Of a DNA stretch of 64,000 nucleotides, positions 1 to 11,800 are shown piece by piece. How positions within the stretch are numbered: position 1 is the stretch's first letter; each line of letters opens with the position of its first letter. The translations under genes were made by a program, and so were the position numbers. Below the pieces are notes generated by a model. It was not told the origin of the DNA. It was given only the letters and a program-made list of their open reading frames with translations, and searched no databases. Source of the DNA: Lepisosteus oculatus (taxonomy: Eukaryota > Chordata > Actinopteri > Semionotiformes > Lepisosteidae); NCBI RefSeq assembly GCF_040954835.1, contig NC_090718.1:15763532-15827531 (forward strand). Direction: 5' to 3'.

Positions 1-703
1 GCTCTGGGTCCCTGCAGGCTGGGCTGTTTTGATGTGGTGTCCCGGGCGGAGTGGCTTTGCGGGAGTTTCTGGAAGCGCTTTCCGAACGTGTTGTGGAACG
101 CAGTGACATTCGGTTCTTCTCACTTCGAAACTCCCCCTGCTCCCCGTCTGCCTGTGCTCTCCTCTCTCCCTCCCCTCTCGTTCGCGCTCCCCCCCTCCTC
201 TGTCTCCTCCTGAGGCTGAAAGCTATCTGCCCTGGCTCTCATTAAAGAGGATCAGACCGGGCAAGTTCAGAGGCTGGAAAAAAATACCTTTTTTTTTTTC
301 CAAATGATCCTTTAACGAGGGTCCAGCCATCTCCGCGGCAGCAGGATTTACGACCCCTCTGCCTGAGATCAGAGCGCGGGCCTGCAGCTCCCCGGCCAGC
401 CTGCAGCCTTTCCTGACTCCCCGGCCAGGCAGGGGACAGTGCTCGGGGGCTGCAGCTGAGCCGCCCAGGCTGTAATGAGCAGCTCAGGCAAGGCGCTTGC
501 AGCAGGGGTCATGATGGCGTTTGGGCCTGGTGTTAATAATGACGAACACAATAAAGAACACAAATACATACTGCCCCCTGAACATTTCAGCTCTTTCCAA
601 GGGTTCAGAACGACGGGCACATAAATGCTCCCAGAGGCCGGACTCCTGCAGAAAGATCCTCCACGTTGAGCCCCTGGCAGCACAGGTCCGAGGGAAAGGA
701 GCC

Positions 704-704
704 C

Positions 705-773
<69 letters not shown>

Positions 774-805
774 GGCTGTCTGTCTGTCTGTCTGTCTGGC
801 TGGCT
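704..805 (+). repeat. (CTGT)n microsatellite
   Basis: About 25 tetranucleotide units with a few G interruptions near the end. The open frames over it on both strands are artefacts. Confidence 0.95.
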
Positions 806-1000
806 TTCTTCTAATAAGGCATGGCATTTTGTACCTTTTTTAAGAAAAAAACTCTCCAAAAGAAGTTCCAGAAAAGTCTTATTCTGATTTTTTCAACAAA
901 TGTCCATGTGATTTCATAACAATATTGTAGTGACAATACGATCATGGATGTGTGACATATGCTGAAACAGGAAAAGGTTCGATTATAAACTTCTCAGCAG

Positions 1001-1276
1001 CCCCTCTCGAACCCGCCCCGTGCCGTGAGGAGGTCTCCGGCCCCTCTCGAACCCGCCCCGTGCCGTGAGGAGGTCTCCGGACCCTCTCGAACCCGCCCCG
1101 TGCCGTGAGGAGGTCTCCGGCCCCTCTCGAACCCGCCCCGTGCCGTGAGGAGGTCTCCGGCCCCTCTCGAACCCGCCCCGTGCCGTGAGGAGGTCTCCGG
1201 CCCCTCTCGAACCCGCCCCGTGCCGTGAGGAGGTCTCCGGCCCCTCTCGAACCCGCCCCGTGCCGTGAGGAGGTCT
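1001..1276 (+). repeat. 40-bp minisatellite, about seven near-identical units
   Basis: The unit begins CCCCTCTCGAACCCGCCCCG and ends AGGAGGTCTCCGG. The units differ by about one base (A for C at 1081), which points to a recent expansion. It contains several CpGs per unit. Confidence 0.95.
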
Positions 1277-2024
1277 GGGCCTCCTCTCCGCTGCAGCTGG
1301 GGGTGTTTGGACAGTCACGGTGGCTTGGGGGGACCGGCAGACAGCGTAACCGATCCCCCAGTCACCCCAGGGTCGTCCTCGTATTTCTTCTCCCCAGAAC
1401 ACTGATGTCTGTGCCGGATGCTCCCTCTCCGCCCGTCCACAGTCCCCCCTGGGAGTTCAAAGGGGCCCGGCAGAACCTGAGCCTGGTAACCGAGCCCGCC
1501 GCCTCTCGGTCTGGGGTGGGCTGTGCTCCCAAAGTGACCCCGTTCTGAAAAAAGAGGGTTTCGTCAAGCCCCTCTCCCATAGACACTGGCCAGGCCAGCA
1601 GCGCTGTGCAGGTCAAGGTCACTCCACAAGAACCCGACTGCAGGGCCTGCTGCCCGCTGGTGACCCAGAGAGCTCTGGCACAAGATACCTTACAATGCTC
1701 TTTAAATTTCCCTCTCGGGGCGCTCTTGCAGTTTTTAATTGTGTTGTTTTTGTGGCAGGACAGCAGAAAACAGGCAGCTGAGAGTGCTGGGCTTGATCCT
1801 GTGTGAGGCTGTGCCAGGCTGCGGTCAGCCGGGCCCTGGGTGGGCTTGTATAAAGGGGAGAACAGGCCATGAAATTTGGTCTCAGCGGAGAGCAGTTTAA
1901 CTGCAGGTTAACTGGCCTGTAACCTCGCCTTCACCCGCCTGACTCCTGACCTCTCTCCACCTCTGTGCTGCACACCTCAGGGCCTGCAGGTGTCCTCTTC
2001 AACACGCACAGAAACAACTAACCG

Positions 2025-2375
2025 GACCCCTGCAGACACACTGACCCTGCAGGACCGGACCAGACCCCCTGCAGACACACTGACCCTGCAGGACCGGACC
2101 GGACCCCCTGCAGACACACTGACCCAGGATGACCGGACCGGACCCCCTGCAGACACACTGACCCTGCAGGACCGGACCGGATCCCCTGCAGACACACTGA
2201 CCCTGCAGGACCGGACCGGACCCCCTGCAGACACACTGGCCCTGCAGGACCGGACCGGACCCCCTGCAGACACACTGACCCAGGAGGACCGGACCGGATC
2301 CCCTGCAGACACACTGACCCTGCAGGACCGGACCGGACCCCCTGCAGACACACTGACCCTGCAGGACCTGGCTTT
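2025..2375 (+). repeat. About 39-bp minisatellite, roughly nine units
   Basis: The unit is GACCCTGCAGGACCGGACCG plus GACCCCCTGCAGACACACT. A period divisible by three keeps frames open on both strands. It is not a gene. Confidence 0.92.
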
Positions 2376-3904
2376 ACACCAGAATAGCCAACCGGGTCAG
2401 GCTCTGACCTGACAGAACGCCAAACCTGGCTGGGCTTCAGTATCTGAAACAACAGATCCGTCTCCTGAGCTACATGTCAGCAGTTAACTCTCCCCCTGCT
2501 GGTGTCCCGGGCTCCCTGTTAGCCCTGTTTTGCAGTGATGCAGACAGAGAACAATGAGGAGCTCCATTCGACCGGTTGTTTGTTACTCTCTGTGGTTTTG
2601 GCCAGCACTTTGGCACCGTTCATCAGAATGTATTGGCTTTCCTGTGGGCAGGATATTGTTCTTTCTCCCCGTCGGATGCATTCCTGTTTTCAGTCTGGAC
2701 TGGGAAAGTGCTGAATTGAGAGAAATGTGGGGCAGGGCTCTCAGAGGCGTGGAGGGAGAGGCCGTGAGCACAGCTCGGCTGTCGCAGGCGGTCGTGTCTC
2801 GCTGTCGGGAGGAGAATTCTGGGAGAAAGATGTGTTTGCCAGGGCTTCTACCAGGAGAAAGAGGAGAGAAGCAAGCCCCTTGCTTATTAGAATAATAGCT
2901 GCAGTTTTTCTAGTTAAGATCATATTAATGCAAGAATCTAACTCTTTTTTGTTTTCCTGGAAAGATCCCAGAGAAAGAGGTTCCGTATCTTTCATGTGCT
3001 GGGCTGATGGCTGCTGACTCCTTGTGTAAACAAACACGCCCTGTTTGGAACTCGCTACTCATCTCCTCTGTGTCTTTCGGGGTGACTGTCTTGTGCGCGG
3101 AGCCCCTCTCTCCCCCTGTTCCCCTGCCAGTGACCCCTGCAGCAGCAGGTCGGGGATGGAGGGCGTTAGTCACGGCCGAGGAAGACAGAGGGCTCTCGTG
3201 ATTGAGACATCGGAGCCTCCCGCCTGGACACCTGCTCCGCTCTGTCTCCCCCCCGATCGCCCCATCCAGGAGGCAGGCGGGGGTCCGGTATCGACTCCCT
3301 GTCCCTGACACAGGATGATCACAGCACAACGCCATCAGCTCCCATAAAACACTTCGCAGGATCTTGATGAACTTCTAGTGTCGGGATCCTTATGGAATCT
3401 TGGATCTATCCTGCATTTTGCCCTGGAATTTCACAGGGAAAGTTTAGGACAAATCTTTCAACAATTCTTGAATCAGTCCTGCAAAATAAGACAAGAGACC
3501 AGTAGGAGAACAGTGGAATCCTGTTTGTGAATGTTTTGCAGGACATGCACTGTGAGCATGAGAAGTGCTGAGGGGCAAATCCCCAGTGCTGAACTGCTGC
3601 AGAGTTGGACACACGTGAGGTCTCCTGAAGGCCTGTCTCAGTGTGTCAGCCCTGCTCCCTGAGAGCTGGCGGAGGTCCTGGCCGAGACGCGGAGCAGAAA
3701 TGATACTTGTGTTGGATGAGGGCCTGTCTGTGGAGGCGTAGGGGTGGAGAGGGATGGGGGTCTTCACTGCTCTCTCTCTCTCTCCTTCACCTCCTCCCCA
3801 CGTCCTGCTCACAGGGCCGATGAGCCACCTGTATTAACTGCAGGGGCATGGCGGGGGTAACCGTGTGCGCCACAGACATCTCCCCAAATTAGAGTGCCAC
3901 TATA

Positions 3905-4140
3905 CTGGAGCTGGTGTTCTTTTTAAGATCACTTTATTGGCCCTTTCTTGTATTAGGAATTTGTCTTTTTGCAGACCCCAACCTGCTCTCCATGAGACAC
4001 AGACAGGGAGAGAAGTTGGGGGTCAGAGCGCAGGGTCAGTCATTTATACAGCGCCCCTGGAGCAGTAGGGTGAAGGGCCTTGCTCAGGGGCCCAGCGGAG
4101 TAGGCCCCCAATCTGTGCTAGGGCTCGCGGTGAGGATAGC
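3905..4140 (+). repeat. Dispersed fish repeat fragment
   Basis: AAGATCACTTTATTGGCC at the start recurs near 10920 (AAATCACTTTATTGGCC). GGGCCTTGCTCAGGGGCCCA is a common dispersed-repeat signature in fish. No coding content is seen. Confidence 0.5.
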
Positions 4141-4324
4141 GATGGTAGCCCTCCTGGGACAAGGCTGTTTGTTTTACTACTGCTTAACAGATTCCTAGTG
4201 ACAGGAAGTCCTTAAAACAGCAGCAGTTGCTATTCATGTAGCCTGGGGAAGAGTAAACAGTCCTTGCCACCCCCTCCCCCTCGCTCTGCCCCCAGAGACC
4301 CTGCTGTTGAGGAATTTCCCCATT

Positions 4325-4385
4325 CACAAGACGGCGGCCATCTTGGGAGCTTTCTTGGCCGTTCCTGTCTCCACGGCAACGCTGT
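4325..4385 (+). promoter_or_regulatory. YY1-like and RFX X-box-like motif pair
   Basis: GGCGGCCATCTTGGG at about 4333-4347 contains the YY1 core CCATCTT. GTCTCCACGGCAAC at 4367-4380 matches the X-box GTTTCCATGGCAAC at 12 of 14 positions. Both lie in non-coding DNA about 3.3 kb upstream of the CpG island. Function is inferred from motif match only. Confidence 0.3.
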
Positions 4386-4844
4386 TTACCAGGAGCCCCT
4401 GGGCCCAGCAGTGCCAGTTGCTGTGGTAGTGAGTGAGAAGCGCAAACAGGAGCAGGCCCTTACACATACCCTTGAAGTAGCCCTCGGAGATCAGGTTTTA
4501 TATAGAAAAGCATAGAAATGACCTATGTTCCTGAAGAGGGTTTTTGAAAAATATAAAATGAAAATAAAATAAATTCCCTGGTGGAAATCTCTGTAGAAAA
4601 GGCCCTTCTGGTATCTACTGGTGACCAGTACCTTCAAGGTCAGAATGTTTCAAAACCCACCAGAGACCAGCTTATTACAGTTTATTAGATTAGTCTTCTT
4701 GCACTTTCTCATACCCCTGATGCCCCAGCTAGCCTTCAGAGCTGTGCCGTACACTGCCCTGCAAACGTGCTGGGATGCCAAAGTCAAAACTTCGGTGTCT
4801 TAAACTTGTGCACTTTTATTATTGCATGTTAGCATTGATGTCCC

Positions 4845-4960
4845 ACAGTCCCACAGTGCCAGGGCCCTGGGTTCGATTCCTGGGGTGCTATCTGAGTGGA
4901 GGGCGCGAGTTCTCCCCCTGTTCAAGTGGGGTTCCTGCACTCCAAAGACACACTAGTAGC
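4845..4960 (+). mobile_element. tRNA-like retroposon family B copy
   Basis: It contains CCTGGGTTCGATTCCTGGGG (a Pol III B-box match) and CTCCAAAGACACACTAGTAG. GATGGGCTGGTGTCCTGTCC follows, which seems to have seeded the adjacent TG-rich tandem repeat. Confidence 0.6.
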
Positions 4961-4966
4961 TTGTGT

Positions 4967-5013
4967 GAGTGTGTGTTTGTGTGTGTTTCCTGTGATGGGC
5001 TGGTGTCCTGTCC

Positions 5014-5067
<54 letters not shown>

Positions 5068-5161
5068 TGTGATGGACTGGTGTCCTGTCCAGAGTGTGTG
5101 TGAGTGTCCTGTGATGGACTGGTGTCCTGTCCAGGGTGTGTGTGTGTGTGTGTGTGTCTGA
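4967..5161 (+). repeat. (TG)n with interspersed CCTGTGATGGACTGGTGTCC units
   Basis: Alternating TG runs and three copies of a retroposon-derived box (GATGGRCTGGTGTCCTGTCC). Confidence 0.9.
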
Positions 5162-5234
5162 CTTGAAGTGGCTAGAAACTGGATGGGTTGAGCTTCAGTG
5201 TAAAACACATTTTATTTTGGATAATTTCATGCAC

Positions 5235-5640
5235 ACATTTGGTCATATTAGATCAAACCCAGTGTTCCCTCTGGTGATTTCACATGTCCATGAGTACTGA
5301 GAGACGTTTCAGAGTCAGTGTTTGGTGTCATATCCTTTTGAGGCAATGACTGCATGAAATCTGTGCCCCATTTCCCTCTCCGAGCTCCTGGAGTAATCAC
5401 TTGAGCTGCTTTGATGTGGCCTTTGAGCTCTTGCTGGTTCTTGGCAGGCGTGTTGCGATTTTCTTTCTCCTGATGAGCTCCTGGGTTGCTCTGGCCTGTT
5501 TGGGGTGACTTGATGTTTCTGTGAACTTCAGAACTCATTCTGCTGCTGCCCTTGTTACTGACATCATCAGTAAAGACGCATGAGCCAGTTCCAGGCATTG
5601 CCCCAGAAAACATCCAGAGTTCAAGAGGTTCGTGAGACTA
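5235..5640 (-). mobile_element. Degenerate Tc1/mariner-like transposon fragment
   Basis: On the minus strand a broken frame reads GTGSCVFTDDV followed by SSRMSSEVHRNI, matching the Tc1 transposase segment before the catalytic DDE block. A later ATQE-like and a QELKGHI stretch match the C-terminal part. The central section is deleted, including the second catalytic aspartate region, so it is a non-functional fossil. Confidence 0.65.
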
Positions 5641-7049
5641 CCCTCAGAGGCACAACACACTGAGTGTGGGGGAAAAAGACTGAATTAATAAAGATAAATA
5701 TCACCCAGGATAATACTGAAAAGGACCAAATGACAATCAATCAATTGGGCATCTTCTCAAGAGACAAGAACAGGTCAGACAGCAGACAGAGATACCGCCA
5801 CGGTCTGGAGCAGTACTCAGTAAAGACATCATGAGACTGGGGAGCTCGGAGCAACGAGACTGAACCAGTACAAGAGACAGAGCCACGGGCGAGACAAGCC
5901 TGGCCCACTGGGTTTATAGTTCTACCACCTCAACACACATGACTCACACCACACTACGCACACAGACATCACCCCCCCCCAGTGCCTGCTCACCACGAAG
6001 GGACACTTCTCCATTGTGAGCAGAGCCAGTTAAATAAGAAACACTGGATGGCAATGGAGGCTCTGAAGATGGACACGCCAGCTCCCTTATCTTACAGCTG
6101 AACACGTTTCCACCAATTACAACGCCGGCCTGGAGAAAGCCCTCTCCAGCAGGGAAGGCTGGACCTGACTCTCGCCAGCACGTCTCAGGGGGACAGCGTG
6201 AATCCCACACTGAACACCGAACGGGCAGCTTTTGTTAGGTGAGAGAGAGATTGTCCCTTGTTTAATGCAATTAGGTGTCCAGTATTGATAACAATGAAGA
6301 TACCACTATCAAGAATGTGTACACTTTAGGCAAACACTTTCAGTTGAAGCGAATTTTCACCGGATTGAGTAAAATCGCATTGCGGACACTGTATAATGTT
6401 ACAAAAAGACACTGATGCTCTTGAAGCCTTTTGAAGCCGAGCAGCAAGTTTAATGTTCACTCTTAAAGAGACGCCGCAGACAGAAAGGAGACAGGAACTC
6501 AGTCCCTTTAGTCTGGAAATTGGGCAGAAGTGAAACACAAGCCCCTGGGGCCAGACTGAAGACTGGAGACACGTCTTACACAAAGAGAGGTGGGAGAGGG
6601 AGACAAGTGGCACAAGTCACATCACTGAACCTGACTCCAAGGGACTCTTTGAGAAACGGAGATCAGATCCCTGATGGGATCACTGAGCTGCTGTCAGTTC
6701 AGGATGAAGACATCGGTCAGAGCACTATTTCCCAGCTGCCTCAGCCAGGAGACCGGCAGCAGCCTGAGGCTCAGTCTTAGAGAGCTCATCTGTGGAGGAG
6801 AGCATCAGCCTGGCAGTGGATTTCAAGAACAGAAACACCAACAACAGTCTGTCTTCGGTGGGAGGGCTTGAAGGAGCAATGAGTCTTGGTAGATTTCACT
6901 ACCTGCTGTGGCCTGAATGACGGGACCAGAAGGCCAGAAGCGATGGTCCTGTAACAATGCTCGTGTTTTGATATGCTTTCTTGTTGGCTTCATTGGAACA
7001 ACAAGTGTGAATTTGGTTGGCTTCTTGTAGTTTTTAGTATTAATATTAT

Positions 7050-7300
7050 ATCTTGGGTGGCACAGCGATTGGCACTGCTGCCTCGCAGTGCTGGGGCCCT
7101 GGGTTCAATTCCTGGGGCTGCTGTCTGTGTGGAGTTTGCATGTTCATGCAGGTCTCCTCAGGCACTCTCGTTTCCTCGCACACGTGCTGGTGGCTTAACG
7201 GGCTCCTGGGAAGCTTGCCCCTGGGGCGAGTGTGAGGGTACCCCGCCTGCTGCCTTGCTGCGACCCCCATCGGAAGAAGCGCTTCGGAAATAGACGGATA
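7050..7300 (+). mobile_element. tRNA-like retroposon family B copy
   Basis: GGGTGGCACAGCGATTGGCA resembles an A box and CCTGGGTTCAATTCCTGGGG a B box. TGTGTGGAGTTTGCATGTTC and a degenerate tail ending near AGAAGCGCTTCGGAAATAGA follow. Confidence 0.65.
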
Positions 7301-7649
7301 TTATCTGTGTACCGTGCGCAGACAAGGAGACGTGCGCTGTGTGCGGCTGGGCTGGGAGACCTCTGGAATGACCCAGCTTTGTGCTGTGGGCGGTGCTGGT
7401 GCCCTCGGCAGCAGGGCCCCAGGACGGAGGGCAAGACCGCTGGATGAGACACTGTGAGGCTGCTCGTGGTCTCCTGGCTCGACCCCACTCAGGGCTGCTT
7501 AAAGCCCCCCTTGCTGTAAGCACTGAAGTCATTCTCACTGCTGGCCTGGGGGCCAGGTCCGCTCCTGGACAGAGGCGCTGCGCTGGGGGAGGACAGCCCT
7601 CTCCAGAAGCAGTTCACCGTTAATGAGCACCTGCTAACCCCACAGGTAA

Positions 7650-8450
7650 AGAGAGCGCCGGGTCACCTGCAGCGCCGCTCAGGCTGGCGGCCGAGAGGCC
7701 CGGGCGCCTTGCGCGCTTTGTTGCCAGAGCTTGTGAGCACACCGGCACCCGGGCGGCGCGCCCCCCTCCCTCCTCCTTACGTATGCGGCGCTGGGCCGGG
7801 ACGCGGAGTGGCTGCGGTGATTTGCTGAGCAATCCGACACTCGCTCGCAGGCTGGCTGGTGTGTGTGTGTGTGCGGGCAGGGAGGGGGAGAGAGAGCGCG
7901 GACTCAGCTCTCCTTCACACTCGCCCGGAGTATCTGTCTGGCTACACGCGTCCGAACTGCAGAAGCCGCTGGTTCCGCGGCCAACAAGAATGAGCCGCTT
8001 CCGATAAAGGACGGACCGCTTGCCCGCGACCTTTCTGCTCCTTCCGAACTTTATTGATCCCCCCCACCCCATGTCTCCCCCCCCTTGTTTCCGCGCTCTC
8101 CGCCCGTGCCTAATGGAGGGCCCCGTCCGGATCGGCCAGCTCAAGAATGCGCTCCCCCGTTCCGCCCGGCTCGCCGCGGCTCGCACCCCCCTGTGAAAGA
8201 GGTAAGCGCGGAGCCGAGAGGGGCTCAGCGGCCGGCGCCGTCCGCGGACAGAGGGGGACAGAGGGGGAGAGAGGGGGCGGGGAGGCGCGCAGCTCCCAGC
8301 GGGCGAGGAGCGGTGGTCGGCTCTCCCACCCCGCGTGTTGGCGACTTCTCTGTGGAAGCGCGGCTCGGGTCCAGCCGCGGGTCTCGGGGCTGACGCGCCG
8401 CTTGAAACAAACACGCGGTGGGTTTCTCTTCGTGTCTGTGCTGGTTTTGA
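7650..8450 (+). promoter_or_regulatory. boc: CpG island, candidate boc promoter and first non-coding exon
   Basis: This block is densely CpG-rich, contains GC boxes (for example around 8273-8283) and lacks a clear TATA box. A good splice donor, AAAGAG/GTAAGC, lies at 8201/8202. Together these suggest a transcription start with a 5'UTR exon ending at 8201 and spliced to 26118. No ATG-led reading frame across it looks like a protein. Other CpG-rich blocks exist (about 8.9-9.2, 12.0-12.4, 19.4-20.0 kb), so the choice is inference. Confidence 0.45.
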
Positions 8451-10911
8451 AGTGCTGCTCGAGTTGTTTCAAAAAAAAAAGCAAAGTTCAAGTGCCTTCG
8501 CCGACGCCTTTTATCTGTGTTATTGAAGCGATTACAGTCGCCGCGCTGCGCTGGCTGGGTCTGCCCGGGGGTGTGAGTGTCGAACCTGGACTCCGAACTT
8601 CCTCCGCTCCCGGCCGGAGCCAGACCCGCTCCGTGGCAGCGGGGTCGCAGCGCTCTTGCTTCTGGTTCTGCAGACTGGGCTTGAGTTGATTATTTTCATA
8701 CCATGCGTTTTTGTTTGGGTTCCGCATGTTTAGTTTGGCTACCAATCAGTCTTTTGACTCATCCGTTGTCGCAGGTTTTTCAGTGAAAATAAAACATTTC
8801 AAACGTCAGTCGTCGACCCGGGCGCCTTTCCACAAAGCAATGGCAGCGCTGTTAATTTGTTGTTGTTTTTTTAAGTTTTCGGAATTTTGGTTTGTATGTT
8901 AAAACCCGGTTTAAAGGAGAAAGGGGGGTTTTGGAAACAGGTTGACCCGAGCGCGGACGAGCTCAGGTGCGACTCGCTGGGTCTGCAGACGTGTTCACCC
9001 CGAGAACTGCGCCCCGGCGGTGCGGTGGCCGTGCCGGGCTCTCGCCAGCGCGCCTGCCGGCGTGTCCCGGGGCCGCGGTCCGGGTGCGCGCTGTGGGCAG
9101 TACAGGTACACTGTGTCGTGCCGTCTTCTCGCTGATCGGGAGACAGATTGGGGGATCTGCCCTGTTCGGTCCTGGCTCGGCCCCTGGAAGGGCGGGCAGA
9201 CGCGGACCCCGCAGTCCCGCTTCCCGGTTCTGAACTCGCGTGTGAAGCCTGTTGCTGATTTGCTTTCTTAACCGAGCTCTGCGTGGAAAGTCACCATAAT
9301 TGCGCTATTATTGTTTTCAATACTGTTGCGACATTGTATACAGTGACATGTTCGATTCGTGTGTTTACATTTGCCGTCCTGAAGGTTTAATCTTGTGACG
9401 ACTGGCGTGGGGAGAGCCTGAAAAGACACGCAGAATTATTGGAATTATTTTTAGAAATGTAACGTTTTCAGGCGTGGTGTTGCCCTACGTCTTTCATCGC
9501 GTTAAAGGATGAGTGCTTTTTTTGAACACCAATTGCATGGCCGTGCGGGGCTCGAACGCGTGTCCCATCTAGCCAGCGTGGAATTGCCCTAGTCCGTGGG
9601 CTGCTGATAATTTTGCATTGTTGACATTGGGTATAGCAACACTTCAGAATGTGTAAAATGTGCTCCTAGCCCGCAAACAGGGTCATGTCAGACGGTAAGG
9701 GCGCTGTTTGCCTCGGGGACTCGAGTGTGAACCTCGGCCGGCCGGACTCTTCTGGCTGAGTTCCGTAGCTTGCATTCCTGTCCGCACATTAGCCCCCAAT
9801 TCACAGACCCAGCGCCTCGCCTGCGGGGTCGGGCAGAGGTGGGCTCTCCAGATGCGGAGCAGACAGCTCTCTCCTCCAGGAAGCCCGTGCCAGGGAAACG
9901 GGTCTTATCGCCACAACCTGCCGCGATGCCGTTTCCTAAATCAGGCTTTGAAGACCCTTTCTGCTGTGAAAATAATATTCCGGGGGGGGGGGGGTTTCTG
10001 TCCTTGCTCGGCGTCCGAGAGCTCCTCCGCGGCCTGACAACACCCCGGCCTCAGAGATCCCCGCCTCAGAGATCCCCGCAGAGGCGCTGGAAACCCGGGT
10101 TCACGTCGGATCACGCACCGCTTCTGCAGACACCTCCTCCCCACCCATCCGTCCCCTCACCGCTCCTTCACAGAACAGGGCGCCCACACTTTTTTGGGGG
10201 GGCTCATTATAGCACTTCCTACATTATCGCGCGGCTTAACGGTTAATTGCACCACCACGGAGACGGCTCCCCTTCAAAACTGACCGCAACCCCTGTCGCA
10301 AACGATAATCTACCGGTTTAGAGCTGTTTCTGTACTGACGGCCCTCTGCTGACCTGCAGCATGTTTTGTGACGTGTCTGGTTTGCAGCAAGCCTACCGAA
10401 CACTTAACCACCGCATCGCTTTCACGACGATAAAGATGACAGACAACCCGAGCTGGCTTCTGTTGGTGAAGCTGTGGACGTGCTTGAGGGCAGCGGGCAG
10501 ACCCCGGGCAGAAGCGAGGTGATGGCAGGCTGGGCCGTTCAGCGCTGGAGTCGCCATTTAACTCTCATTAATGTTGACTGCGCAAGTGGCGCGGCGCAGA
10601 AACCCGAGAAATGAAACCGTTTGTGTTAGAGGCAGCATTTAACTTCCACCTCCTCGTACAAAAAGCGTCTTTCATTCCAGCGCGTCTGTATGAGGTTGGT
10701 CTCCGTTTGCGTGCAGCTCTTTATGTGCCTCTGCTCTCTCTGTCGGCCGAGCACGGATTTTTAATTTCGTGTAGGAGTCGCGGAAGCAGAGCTGTGAGGA
10801 ATCCGTAGCCCGGGGGTTAGAAAAGGTCTTTCACACTGACGTTTTAAGACGCCTGACGTGTCTCAGCCCAGCGGCGCTCATAAAAACGACTATCTTGGGA
10901 AACGCGCCGCA

Positions 10912-11030
10912 TCAGATCAAATCACTTTATTGGCCATATACAATGCCTCGTATTAGGCATCCCCATCAGTGCCGTGGTCTCGGGGACGGACCCCCAGTCT
11001 CAAACCCGCGGAGGGGGTCGCGCAGTGAGA
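10912..11030 (+). repeat. Dispersed fish repeat fragment, second copy
   Basis: It starts CAAATCACTTTATTGGCC and continues with a GTATTAGG box, as in the 3.9-kb copy. Similarity then fades. Confidence 0.45.
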
Positions 11031-11639
11031 GAGCAGCAGACCCGCCGCCGACACAGCGCCTCTCGGAGCTCAGGGGCTTTCTGCAGCGTCGCGCAGTCTG
11101 AGGAGCGCGAAAATAAATTTCCTCTTGCGACTGAAGAAAACCCTTTCCTGGAGTCCCTACGGGAAGGGGCTGTGTGTGCCAGCTCCAGGAATTCTCTGCG
11201 GAGCTGTCCTGTAAGCCAGGAAACGAATCGTCCTCATTTCTCAGCACGCTCGTCAGACGTGTCCATCCTGTGTAGGACAGGTCTGGTGAACACCCGCTCG
11301 TTTGTACGCGCAGCTCGAGTCTGACAGCATGTTAAAACACGACTCGGGTGGACCATTCCCCCTGTTCTCTTTCAGTTTTAGTTTGATGAACACCTTACAT
11401 GCTGTTATAATTTTCAGCACCTCTGGTCCTCGCCTCCGACAGCCGGGCTCCACAGTTTCCTGAAGTGAAATACTGCGAGAAGCGACGCAGGCACGACCGA
11501 AGCCTCCTGTCCAATTGCGCCGAGTCCAGAAGACGAAGCACAAACTTCTGGCAAAGAAATCGAAAGATAAGCTGCACTTAGCAACTGTGTCGCCAGCGAC
11601 CCCTTTGAAACTGCTTTGCGTTTTAACCCCAACATCTGC

Positions 11640-11800
11640 GCTGCCGGGCTGGAATAAATCATTAGTGTGCCTGGACTTACTGCGCTGAACAGCGCCGCGC
11701 CATTAAGTGCCCTAGAATAATGTTTGGTCGATTAGGCTGCCGGGCTAATTAGAAACACATGTTTGTGTTGGTAGAGCTGTGCTAAACGAGCGATTCAGTC
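11640..11800 (+). promoter_or_regulatory. Candidate enhancer: homeodomain-type sites in boc intron 1
   Basis: A locally AT-rich, non-repetitive stretch with AATCATTAG, GGTCGATTAGG and GGCTAATTAGAAAC cores in GC-rich surroundings. It looks like conserved non-coding DNA, but conservation cannot be tested here. Confidence 0.25.

Larger units (their letters stand above)
1..7649. other. Upstream non-coding region
   Basis: Apart from the tandem repeats, retroposon copies and Tc1 fossil listed separately, I see no exon that reads as a known protein. Short open frames (64-140 residues) have low-complexity or repeat-driven composition. A distal exon of a neighbouring gene cannot be excluded. Confidence 0.5.

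Noticed and set aside
1001..1276. CRISPR-like regular repeat
   Set aside because: No unique spacers; it is a head-to-tail minisatellite in a vertebrate genome.
7620..8414. 264-residue minus-strand open frame
   Set aside because: Lies in the CpG island; Arg/Ala/Ser-rich composition is typical of stop-poor GC-rich DNA.
9540..9625. Possible tRNA gene on the minus strand (GTTCGAGCCCC B box)
   Set aside because: No convincing A box or cloverleaf pairing; likely a chance match or a SINE scrap.
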